Below the pieces are notes generated by a model. It ran no database searches. It was given only the letters and a program-made list of their open reading frames with translations, and was not told where the DNA came from. Position numbers and translations under genes: made by a program. Source: a virus. Taken from it: 26,473 bases of DNA. Location of the stretch: IMG/VR virus record IMGVR_UViG_3300023445_000002, positions 1-26,473 of that record; one strand, given 5' to 3'. Positions 16,692 to 22,355 of the stretch are shown here, piece by piece. The first letter of the stretch is position 1; each line of letters begins with the position of its first letter.

Positions 16692-16699
16692 GATAAATA
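16692..16699 (+). promoter_or_regulatory. T4-type late promoter, GATAAATA
   Basis: 7/8 match beginning one base after the upstream stop codon. By T4 geometry the transcription start would fall at 16705, which is the A of the next ATG. Confidence 0.55.
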
Positions 16700-16704
16700 G
16701 TTAC

Positions 16705-17151
16705 ATGAAGTGTATCGTTTATAACGACCCAGCAACCTCCGTTATGTGTATTGTTGCGCCTAATTTAGGGTATAGTATTGATGATGTTATCAAGTACTGT
16801 GTTCCTTACGGTGAACAATATGCTGTTGTAAACGATACTGATATTCCTAGCAACAGAACATTTAGAGACTTTTGGGCTTATGATTTTAGTAAGAATAAGA
16901 TTAAAACCAAACTTAAAGGTGCTAAGGGTTTAGCCCATATAATGCGTAGAAAGGCTAGAGCAAAAATCTTTGTTGGTTTGGATGCTCTTTCAATGAATCC
17001 ATCAACAAGAGATTCAGCGGAATTTGATAGATATGAAGTCAGAGAATGTGATGCTGTATATCAATCCAAAATCGAATCATGTAAAACAGAAAAATCATTG
17101 ATTAATATCGTGTCTAAGATGCACACTAAATCAAAAGGTGGTAAGAAATAA
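16705..17151 (+). CDS. Small tail-associated protein, unknown function
   Basis: 148 residues from ATG 16705. The open frame extends to an ATG at 16642, but that start would overlap the upstream gene by 50 bases and lacks support. The N-terminal part (MKCIVYNDPATSVMCIVAPN, then VPYGEQYAVVNDTDIPSNRT and FRDFWAYD) follows a pattern common in small proteins beside phage fibres ('mriiy.np.g.v.vi.P......vp.g..y.ivd.sdiP.DR.FRnAW'). The C-terminus is lysine-rich. It is coupled by TAATG to the first jelly-roll gene. An accessory or chaperone role for the downstream proteins is a positional guess. AGGA at 16690-16693 is a weak, distant Shine-Dalgarno. Confidence 0.7.
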   Translation: MKCIVYNDPATSVMCIVAPNLGYSIDDVIKYCVPYGEQYAVVNDTDIPSNRTFRDFWAYDFSKNKIKTKLKGAKGLAHIMRRKARAKIFVGLDALSMNPSTRDSAEFDRYEVRECDAVYQSKIESCKTEKSLINIVSKMHTKSKGGKK

Positions 17152-17687
17152 TGCCTACGAAAATTGATGGTATAGATGAGTTTGATACGATTGGCGGAAG
17201 TGATATATGCGCTCAAACCATATCCATGCAGACTTCTATTCAGGGTGTACAAACAATAACATCGCAGGTTGACACCGTGATTGGCTCTATTGGTGAGTTC
17301 TCTATGATAATCACGCCTAAGTTTACTGGTAGTAGATTCTTAATCGAAGCCTTATGGCAGGGTGAAGTAGCACTTGGTTGGAATGTGGTGTTTAATGTTC
17401 ATCGTGACGGTGCTCGTATTAACGTTAATAGTAATAATCATTGGGAAGGTCTTTCTAGTTTAGGTTCGTCTTATGCTTATCAGAATGACTCATCGACAAT
17501 TGACTCTATTAACATTAATACCTTAGATACTATAGGCTCTTCTGTGGGCGTTCCTATCACATTTGATATAGTTGCTGCATCGAATGCTGCACGTACAATG
17601 TGGACTAATAGATGTTTTGCAGGCGTGTCTAATGCATCATGGGAAACAGGCGTGTCCTTTATGCGTGTTACGGAGTATAAGCTATGA
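17151..17687 (+). CDS. Jelly-roll-like virion/receptor protein, paralogue 1 of 3
   Basis: 178 residues, beta-rich. Shared landmarks with the next two genes are an N-terminal 'FDTIGG', 'IITPKFTGSRFLIEALWQGE' at about 53-72, the motif HRDGARIN at 84-91, 'TNRCFAG' near 155, and the ending VTEYKL. The pattern 'p..sgSkf.I...w.GE...n..fnvhRdG.rin' occurs in marine-phage fibre and spike proteins, as far as I recall; the fold is probably a TNF/C1q-like jelly roll. TAATG couples it to the upstream gene. The likely role is an exposed fibre tip or decoration; receptor binding is inference. Confidence 0.72.
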   Translation: MPTKIDGIDEFDTIGGSDICAQTISMQTSIQGVQTITSQVDTVIGSIGEFSMIITPKFTGSRFLIEALWQGEVALGWNVVFNVHRDGARINVNSNNHWEGLSSLGSSYAYQNDSSTIDSININTLDTIGSSVGVPITFDIVAASNAARTMWTNRCFAGVSNASWETGVSFMRVTEYKL

Positions 17688-18229
17688 GTGTTGTAATTAG
17701 AGGTTCTGACAACCTAGATACGAATAATGGCGCAAAATCAACTAGATGTATTCAAATCATCAATAAGTTGATTTCTACTCAATCATTAACAACAACTATT
17801 GGTCAATATACCGATAAAAGAATAGCAGCAGACTACTTTTTGGATATTGTTCCAAAGGGTCGTAATAGTAGATTTAAGATTCAGCTTCGTTGGACAGGCG
17901 AAATAAGAGATAGAGCCGATACGATGTTCAATATTCATCGTAATGGTGCTCGTATCAATAATGGTGCAGAAGTTGAAGGTAATGGTTTTGGGTTGGGTGC
18001 GGCTACAGGAACATATACTCAAGCTGATAAGTCATCGACCCCTGAATATGCTTATATTTTAGCCTTTGACGAAGGTTTTGAATCGGAGCCAGGAGTGCCT
18101 ATCCATTACGAGATGATGTTTAGTAGTTATACTGCATATGATGTTAGAAATAATAGATGTTTTACTGCTGTTGGTTCGGCGTATGAAATTGGCGTTTCTG
18201 AAATAATTATTACGGAGTATTCTAACTAA
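17684..18229 (+). CDS. Jelly-roll-like virion/receptor protein, paralogue 2 of 3
   Basis: 181 residues. It shares with its neighbours 'LDTNNGA' near the start, 'DIVPKGRNSRFKIQLRWTGE' in the middle, HRNGARIN, 'NNRCFTA' and the ending ITEYSN. Spacing between landmarks is nearly unchanged, while the residues between have diverged strongly, as expected for old duplicates with exchanged binding loops. The start overlaps the upstream stop (ATGA) and the end overlaps the next start (TAATG), so the three are co-translated, perhaps in matched amounts. Confidence 0.72.
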   Translation: MSVVIRGSDNLDTNNGAKSTRCIQIINKLISTQSLTTTIGQYTDKRIAADYFLDIVPKGRNSRFKIQLRWTGEIRDRADTMFNIHRNGARINNGAEVEGNGFGLGAATGTYTQADKSSTPEYAYILAFDEGFESEPGVPIHYEMMFSSYTAYDVRNNRCFTAVGSAYEIGVSEIIITEYSN

Positions 18230-18756
18230 TGGTTACTAAATTTAGAGGCGACGATAATTATGACTCCGTAGGTGGAGCAATTCTTCAACTCAAAACAAAA
18301 CTGATTCTGAATCAATCGTATATTTTATCTACTGCTTCTGTAGATAATAACGTACCGAATGTATTTATTGATTTTGTTCCATTATCAGTGAATAGTAAAA
18401 TTCATATTGAACTTAGATGGTTTGGCGAAACTAACCATGACTGTATGTTTAATCTTCATCGTGACGGTGTTAGAGTCAACGGCGGTGTTAATAATACGGC
18501 AGGTCACGGCATCGCATCACTATCGTCTAGTTATATTAATGTGGCTGTTATGGATACCAATTCAACACCTGATAACTGTTGGTTGACAACAACAGACACA
18601 ACACCAAACGTGGTTGGTCAAAGTATTAGGTATCAATTTGTTCATATACCATACGTTGCAAGATGGATTTCAACTAATCGGTGTGCTGGGTATAATCAAA
18701 CCGATAACTACGAGCATGGCTCAACCCAATTTATTGTAACAGAATACGGAGCATAA
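18229..18756 (+). CDS. Jelly-roll-like virion/receptor protein, paralogue 3 of 3
   Basis: 175 residues. The landmarks are 'YDSVGGA', 'DFVPLSVNSKIHIELRWFGE', HRDGVRVN, 'TNRCAGY' and the ending VTEYGA. It is the shortest of the three, with changed loops between HRDG and NRC. It ends one base before the chaperone-like gene at 18758. Either the three form a hetero-oligomer or they are separate adhesins; the sequence does not decide. Confidence 0.72.
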   Translation: MVTKFRGDDNYDSVGGAILQLKTKLILNQSYILSTASVDNNVPNVFIDFVPLSVNSKIHIELRWFGETNHDCMFNLHRDGVRVNGGVNNTAGHGIASLSSSYINVAVMDTNSTPDNCWLTTTDTTPNVVGQSIRYQFVHIPYVARWISTNRCAGYNQTDNYEHGSTQFIVTEYGA

Positions 18757-18757
18757 A

Positions 18758-19069
18758 ATGAAATTAACCGCAGCATCAAGATTGTTTAACACTAACTGTT
18801 CTTTCGATGGAAAGGATATATCAATCGAAGATTCAAAAACAGGCGAAATGCGTAAATTGACAGCTAAAGAAAAGAAAGCTGTTAATGCAGAAGTTTTAGT
18901 CATAGAAGCTGAAATTAAAGCTCAAGCATACAAAGCCAAACGAGCCGCTGAATATCCACCTATGCATGAATATTTGGATGCAATCGTGAATAGTGATTTA
19001 CAAGCGCAAAATGATTATATTATGAAGTGTAAAGCGGTGAAGTTGAAGTATCCAAAAGTTACTCCATGA
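18758..19069 (+). CDS. Tail assembly chaperone-like small protein
   Basis: 103 residues. The charged, helical middle (TAKEKKAVNAEVLVIEAEIKA) is followed by AAEYPPMHEYLDAIVNSDLQ and MKCKAVKLKYPK, the same 'YP...eyLDa......i...K.kYPK' scheme seen in the protein at 5175. Such proteins normally follow the last fibre or adhesin gene, as here after the jelly-roll triplet. GGAG precedes the ATG. It probably assists folding or assembly of the adjacent fibre proteins, by analogy only. Confidence 0.66.
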   Translation: MKLTAASRLFNTNCSFDGKDISIEDSKTGEMRKLTAKEKKAVNAEVLVIEAEIKAQAYKAKRAAEYPPMHEYLDAIVNSDLQAQNDYIMKCKAVKLKYPKVTP

Positions 19070-19428
19070 GCACTTTTATAACGTCATTAGTATACACGAA
19101 AGTTTCTGAATCTTTATACGAGATTGATGAGTCGTTCGAGTATCATATTGGAAGTTACCCAAACGAATTGAAGGTTTTTGTTCCTGTTGCTTTTCGCACT
19201 GACTTAACAAGCATACCTAAAATCTTACGTAGGTGGCTTCCCGTTGATGGTGTGTACGCTAAAGCTGCCGTATTACATGACTATTGTTATACGTTTTCTA
19301 TAGGGAATAAGTCGCTTGCTGATTCTATTTTCCTTGATGCTTTAACTACACTAAAGCTTCCTTATTTGCTTCGATATAGCTTTTATTTTGGTGTTGTATT
19401 GGTAGGCAGAGGGAACTATTCAAAATAA
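19066..19428 (+). CDS. DUF1353 family protein
   Basis: 120 residues. The family signature is clear: FRTDLTSIP at residues 43-51, LPVDGVYAKAAVLHDYCY at 58-75 (histidine 71 and aspartate 72 in LHDYCY), matching 'F.TDlaSvP......P.dG.Y..AavlHDylY'. DUF1353 proteins are common in phages close to lysis or tail genes; their biochemical role is unknown. The start overlaps the upstream stop (ATGA). A hydrophobic C-terminal stretch (LPYLLRYSFYFGVVLVG) could associate with membrane. Confidence 0.85.
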   Translation: MSTFITSLVYTKVSESLYEIDESFEYHIGSYPNELKVFVPVAFRTDLTSIPKILRRWLPVDGVYAKAAVLHDYCYTFSIGNKSLADSIFLDALTTLKLPYLLRYSFYFGVVLVGRGNYSK

Positions 19429-19435
19429 TAGAATG

Positions 19436-19443
19436 GATAAATT
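19436..19443 (+). promoter_or_regulatory. Weak late-promoter-like site, GATAAATT
   Basis: 6/8 match to TATAAATA in the 34-base gap before the amidase. The predicted start near 19449 would sit just ahead of AAAGGTG (19451-19457) and the ATG at 19463. It is the weakest member of the series. Confidence 0.35.
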
Positions 19444-19462
19444 TATGAAGAAAGGTGATTAA

Positions 19463-20053
19463 ATGAAGACTATCGTATTAAGTGCTGGTCATCACGCAGC
19501 TAGACAAGGTGCATCAAATAAAAATTACAACTTAACTGAATATGTGTGCGCCAGTGAAGTGGTTCTATTGGCATCTAAGAAGCTTATTGATGATAATGTA
19601 TGCGAAGTTCATATTGTCGATGGTACATTAAGCCATAAAGTTAAATATATTAATGAGTATAAATTCGACCTTGCTTTAGATTATCACTTTAACGCTGACG
19701 CTGACCATTTAGACCCTGATGATAATGATGATAGTCGTGGTCGTGGTTGTATGGTTATGTATGTGCCAAATAACAGCACTAGGAAGCATCAGGCAGCATC
19801 TTTCTCGTCTAGCATGGTCAATAGTCTATCCACGATAGATAAGGGTGCTAGAGAGGGTTGGTATTGGGGTGGCGATAATCCTGGTACGATTAAGGATTAT
19901 TTCTTAAGAAAAACCAAATGTCCAGCGTTCATTCCAGAGGCAGGTTATATTGACAATAATGGTTTTGCTAAAGAGTTTTTGTTGACCGATGATGGATACG
20001 AAAGATTAGCTGATGCTTTGGTTGATGCAATCAAAGAATTTCTATCATGCTAA
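19463..20053 (+). CDS. N-acetylmuramoyl-L-alanine amidase endolysin (Amidase_3-like)
   Basis: 196 residues. Amidase_3 hallmarks are in order: SAGHH with zinc-ligand histidine 10 (or 11), a glutamate candidate at 26 or 32, DYHFNA with histidine 75 ('.iHfNa'), and the catalytic-type glutamate 159 in FIPEAGYIDN followed by FA ('v.vE.gFisN'). It would cut the amide bond between muramic acid and the stem peptide. There is no signal peptide and no separate wall-binding domain, so it would need a holin; small membrane proteins follow at once. AAAGGTG at 19451-19457 serves the start. The end overlaps the next gene by seven bases. Confidence 0.85.
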   Translation: MKTIVLSAGHHAARQGASNKNYNLTEYVCASEVVLLASKKLIDDNVCEVHIVDGTLSHKVKYINEYKFDLALDYHFNADADHLDPDDNDDSRGRGCMVMYVPNNSTRKHQAASFSSSMVNSLSTIDKGAREGWYWGGDNPGTIKDYFLRKTKCPAFIPEAGYIDNNGFAKEFLLTDDGYERLADALVDAIKEFLSC

Positions 20054-20262
20054 AGATTTTCAGAGAATGGAGAATATTCACTCTATCATGCTTAGTGTTT
20101 ATGGGTTATATGTCTTTAGTGATTACCGATTGGTTTATGGGTTTGGATAATCCTACTAATTCACAGGGCGCATTTGCATCCGCTATTGTATTAGCTTCTG
20201 TTGGCGCGATTAAGTTCTATATGGAAACTAAGCATAATAATAACTCAGATTCTAACCGATAA
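20047..20262 (+). CDS. Two-helix small membrane protein, holin candidate
   Basis: 71 residues with two hydrophobic segments: about 10-32 (IFTLSCLVFMGYMSLVITDWF) and 43-58 (FASAIVLASVGAIKFY), and a polar C-terminal tail (KHNNNSDSNR). The two-helix layout, small size and 7-base overlap with the endolysin gene suit a class II holin. No family signature is recognised. A late-promoter-like GATAAATA overlaps its stop codon. Confidence 0.66.
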   Translation: MLKIFREWRIFTLSCLVFMGYMSLVITDWFMGLDNPTNSQGAFASAIVLASVGAIKFYMETKHNNNSDSNR

Positions 20263-20265
20263 ATA
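20258..20265 (+). promoter_or_regulatory. T4-type late promoter, GATAAATA
   Basis: 7/8 match that overlaps the TAA stop (20260-20262) of the holin candidate. The predicted start is near 20271, followed by GGAG at 20277-20280 and ATG 20288. It would give extra expression of the second membrane protein and the spanins. Confidence 0.55.
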
Positions 20266-20287
20266 GTCATTGTTGCGGAGAATATAC

Positions 20288-20512
20288 ATGAACGAATTTA
20301 AACATATCATAACAAAAGCGCATAAATCAAAAACACTAATTATTGCTCACTTGATTACTATTTTAGGTTTTCTTCAAGTCAATCAACAATTGTTTACTAA
20401 TGTATTGACTAGCGAACAAATGGGATATTTTATTTTTGGTGTCGGCATCCTTATGGCTGTTCTTCGCGCTACAACAACTAAATCACTTGATGAAAAGGAT
20501 TCTCTAAAATGA
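20288..20512 (+). CDS. Small membrane protein, second holin-like candidate
   Basis: 74 residues from ATG 20288. GGAG at 20277-20280 fixes this start rather than the in-frame TTG at 20270. The sequence KSKTLIIAHLITILGFLQVN ... MGYFIFGVGILMAVLRATTTKSL matches a recurrent phage type ('KSKTiw.n.i.gilg.lq......g......g..n..LR..TT.pl') often annotated as holin-like. Two membrane segments are visible (about 15-31 and 47-63). It lies between the holin candidate and the spanins and overlaps the latter by four bases. A lysis function is inferred. Confidence 0.68.
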   Translation: MNEFKHIITKAHKSKTLIIAHLITILGFLQVNQQLFTNVLTSEQMGYFIFGVGILMAVLRATTTKSLDEKDSLK

Positions 20513-20850
20513 AAAAATATATAACTTGGTTCAAGACATATAGCGTTCAAATTGGTGTGCTTTTATTGGGTCTTGTCGCTGCTATTCTTGGTGCTCAGAA
20601 ATTGGCTTCTAATCAGGGTAGAAAAGCTGCGGAACTTGATGCTGACATTCAGAAAGATGTATTCGATAAGGCGGCAGCACACGACACTTTGGTTGTGGAA
20701 GTAGGTAAGGCTAAGGTAGCTGCAGAAAAAGCCTCTAACAGCCGAATTAAGGTGCTCGAAGAAAGAAATAAACTCGTAGCCGACCTCAAAGAAGGAACTA
20801 AGGGTAAGAAGAAGGCTGATATATTAGAATATATCAACAGAGTTGAGTGA
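20509..20850 (+). CDS. i-spanin-like (Rz-type) protein
   Basis: 113 residues. One N-terminal membrane segment (about 12-29, SVQIGVLLLGLVAAILGA) is followed by a long charged, alanine-rich helical region (31-110) with coiled-coil character (VEVGKAKVAAEKASNSRIKV, LEERNKLVADL). This is the architecture of Rz-type inner-membrane spanins. The next gene, overlapping by four bases (GTGA), begins with a lipoprotein signal, the expected o-spanin partner. Spanins fuse inner and outer membranes at the end of lysis in Gram-negative hosts. The identification rests on architecture and context, since spanin sequences are poorly conserved. Confidence 0.72.
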   Translation: MKKYITWFKTYSVQIGVLLLGLVAAILGAQKLASNQGRKAAELDADIQKDVFDKAAAHDTLVVEVGKAKVAAEKASNSRIKVLEERNKLVADLKEGTKGKKKADILEYINRVE

Positions 20851-21299
20851 TACACTACGGTAAATATGTCATTGTTCTAGGCATTTTATTTTTGGTTAGT
20901 GGTTGCGCTACCAGTGGTAGTATGATGGAAGAAATGAATGCGTTGAATAATCGACCATTTGTTGCTGATACATTACCACAACAAAAGCATGAAACTTTGG
21001 TTCTTCCTGCATTGAGTAAATCAACCACAGAGTATGATTCACTTATTGCCATGGACAAAGAGCGTAGAAGCTATCGCAAGATGCTTAAACTAAGTGACCA
21101 AGAAATCGATGCTAATGTTATGGTGACGAATAGCCTACTAAGAGCATTGAAAGCATCGGAAATGGAACAACGTGCCACAGAACGCATGGCAATCAGGTAT
21201 AAATATGAGTTAGAAAGTCAAAAGAAATCAGCTTTTTGGAATGATATTGGTCATAGATTAGCTGAATTTGTTTTGTTTGGTATGTTTGTTATTAAGTAG
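20847..21299 (+). CDS. Lipoprotein, o-spanin candidate (Rz1-like)
   Basis: 150 residues from GTG 20847, overlapping the upstream stop. This start is chosen because it yields a full lipoprotein signal: MIHYGK, a hydrophobic stretch, then the lipobox V17-S18-G19-C20, with alanine at +2 (outer-membrane type). The mature part is charged and helical (KASEMEQRATERMAIRYKYE). It is long for an Rz1 protein and not proline-rich. It ends in a short hydrophobic stretch (AEFVLFGMFVIK), which recalls u-spanins, that have a lipobox plus a C-terminal membrane helix. The o-spanin role is inferred from position after the i-spanin-like gene. Confidence 0.68.
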   Translation: MIHYGKYVIVLGILFLVSGCATSGSMMEEMNALNNRPFVADTLPQQKHETLVLPALSKSTTEYDSLIAMDKERRSYRKMLKLSDQEIDANVMVTNSLLRALKASEMEQRATERMAIRYKYELESQKKSAFWNDIGHRLAEFVLFGMFVIK

Positions 21300-21314
21300 G
21301 AAACTTACTATTAG

Positions 21315-21322
21315 TATAAATA
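21315..21322 (+). promoter_or_regulatory. T4-type late promoter, perfect TATAAATA
   Basis: Exact consensus upstream of the virion protein at 21356. The predicted start is near 21328. A second, imperfect copy follows three bases later at 21325. Confidence 0.75.
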
Positions 21323-21324
21323 GC

Positions 21325-21332
21325 AATAAATA
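21325..21332 (+). promoter_or_regulatory. Second, tandem late-promoter-like site, AATAAATA
   Basis: 7/8 match, overlapping the predicted start of the first site. Its own start would be near 21338, ahead of GGAG at 21345-21348. AATAAATAACAAT here is identical to 6612-6624. Confidence 0.5.
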
Positions 21333-21355
21333 ACAATTTTTTATGGAGAATTATA

Positions 21356-21775
21356 ATGCCTTTACAATATTCAGTTGCGGTTAGAAACGCACAATTGAAC
21401 GCATGGGAAACCGCAATTGGCGTATCGCCAATTTTACATCTATATGATGGGGTTAACCCAGCAAACTGTGGTTTAGGTGCTACAGCAAATATTATCGCTT
21501 CGGCTACATTGCCTGTTGATTGGTCTGGCGCTGCTGCTGGTGGAGTTAAAGCAATCATCAATTCGCCATTTACGGTTACTGGTGTAGCTGCTGCTGGTGC
21601 TGGTACTGCTGTGTTGGCTTATCGTATTATGGATTCAACTAATACAACTTGTCACGAACAAGGTAGTGTTACTATAACAGGCGGCGGCGGTGATATGACG
21701 CTTGATAATACATCTGTAGCAGACCTACAGGTTATTAGTATCAACACAATGTCGCGTACTTCGGGTAATGCTTAA
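21356..21775 (+). CDS. Small virion protein of a repeated phage family, copy 1
   Basis: 139 residues. It begins MPLQYSVAVRNAQLNAWETA and continues with 'ILHLYDGVNPANC', 'IIASATLPVDW', 'TCHEQGSVTITGGGGDMTLD' and NTSVADLQVISI. This matches a phage family I recognise by pattern ('ar.a.lda....g.s..L.irtG..Pa......g..la...l......a....G......a....aGta...R..ds...t...qG.v....g.dm.ldn..i..Gq.v.v.sf'). It is probably a small structural or decoration protein. Two late promoters upstream and GGAG at 21345-21348 suggest strong late expression. The gene at 21877 is a diverged copy. Confidence 0.75.
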   Translation: MPLQYSVAVRNAQLNAWETAIGVSPILHLYDGVNPANCGLGATANIIASATLPVDWSGAAAGGVKAIINSPFTVTGVAAAGAGTAVLAYRIMDSTNTTCHEQGSVTITGGGGDMTLDNTSVADLQVISINTMSRTSGNA

Positions 21776-21797
21776 TTACTACACCTAATCGTTAGTG

Positions 21798-21805
21798 TAT
21801 AAATA
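21798..21805 (+). promoter_or_regulatory. T4-type late promoter, perfect TATAAATA
   Basis: Exact consensus. The predicted start is near 21811, which lies inside the left arm of the terminator hairpin at 21805-21838. Confidence 0.75.
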
Positions 21806-21838
21806 AGAGGGTGTGGTATTAATTTATCGCACCCTTTT
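21805..21838 (+). terminator. Rho-independent-like terminator interlocked with late promoter
   Basis: The left arm AAGAGGGTG (21805-21813) pairs with CACCCTTTT (21830-21838): nine pairs including one G-U, with a 16-base loop. The 3' arm itself supplies the T-run. It would stop transcripts coming from copy 1. The last base of the late promoter is the first base of the stem. Confidence 0.65.
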
Positions 21839-21876
21839 AGTTATTGTTATTATTGTATATGTGAGGATTGACAAAT

Positions 21877-22266
21877 ATGCCTTTTAGAAAAGCCGACGCG
21901 ACGAGAAACGCCAAACTCCAAGCTTTAGTATCATTGATGGATGGTGGCACTATCGAATGGAGAACAGGGGCTATTCCTGCCACACCTGCTGTAGCTGATT
22001 CAGGTGTTCTTCTTGCAACGAATACCATGGGTGCTACTGCGTTCACAGCGCCCGTAGCAGGCGTTTCAACCTATAATGTAGATACACCAAACAATCAAGT
22101 CGCTATAGGCGATATTGGTCATGCTCGTATCAAGACATCTGGCGGTATTGTTGTTGCTGATGTTGATGTTGGTTTAGTAGGTACTGTAATTATCGTTGAT
22201 AGAATCGCTGTTACCACAGGCGAGAAAGTCAACATCCAGTCTTTTAGTATCACAGAGCCTATGTAA
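21877..22266 (+). CDS. Small virion protein of a repeated phage family, copy 2
   Basis: 129 residues from ATG 21877. GAGG at 21863-21866 supports this start over the in-frame TTG at 21868. The pattern follows the same family as the gene at 21356: 'MPFRKADATRNAKLQALVSL', 'IEWRTGAIPATPAVADSGVL', 'IGDIGHARIKTSGGIVVADV' and a VNIQSFSITEP ending ('GhaRikdsaG..v.d..vg......v....i..G..v.i.sfti.ep'). It is probably virion surface or decoration. The end is coupled by TAATG to a 29-codon ORF. Confidence 0.75.
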   Translation: MPFRKADATRNAKLQALVSLMDGGTIEWRTGAIPATPAVADSGVLLATNTMGATAFTAPVAGVSTYNVDTPNNQVAIGDIGHARIKTSGGIVVADVDVGLVGTVIIVDRIAVTTGEKVNIQSFSITEPM

Positions 22267-22355
22267 TGAATGAATCTGATATTCTTAACCACCCTAACTT
22301 TAAACAACTAAAAACTAAACGAATTTTAGTTAATACTTTTGCGGTGACATTATGA
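22266..22355 (+). CDS. 29-residue micro-ORF coupled at both ends
   Basis: The ATG overlaps the stop of the virion protein (TAATG), and its TGA (22353-22355) overlaps the ATG of the sulfotransferase gene (ATGA). The product starts MNESDILNHPNFKQLKTKR and ends ILVNTFAVTL. The sequence fills the whole gap without waste, typical of phage coupling. It may be a real small protein, or a translated leader that carries ribosomes to the sulfotransferase start, which has only a weak Shine-Dalgarno (GGTG). No family is recognised. Confidence 0.5.
   Translation: MNESDILNHPNFKQLKTKRILVNTFAVTL

Noticed and set aside
16642-16704. Longer start for the 148-residue protein
   Set aside because: It would overlap the upstream gene by 50 bases; the extra residues do not fit the family-like MKCIVYNDP start, and the late promoter lies downstream of it.
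21198-21205. TATAAATA inside the lipoprotein gene
   Set aside because: It is a perfect match to the late consensus but lies in coding sequence (Tyr-Lys-Tyr codons) about 150 bases before the next gene, which already has two sites of its own; kept out as a probable coincidence.
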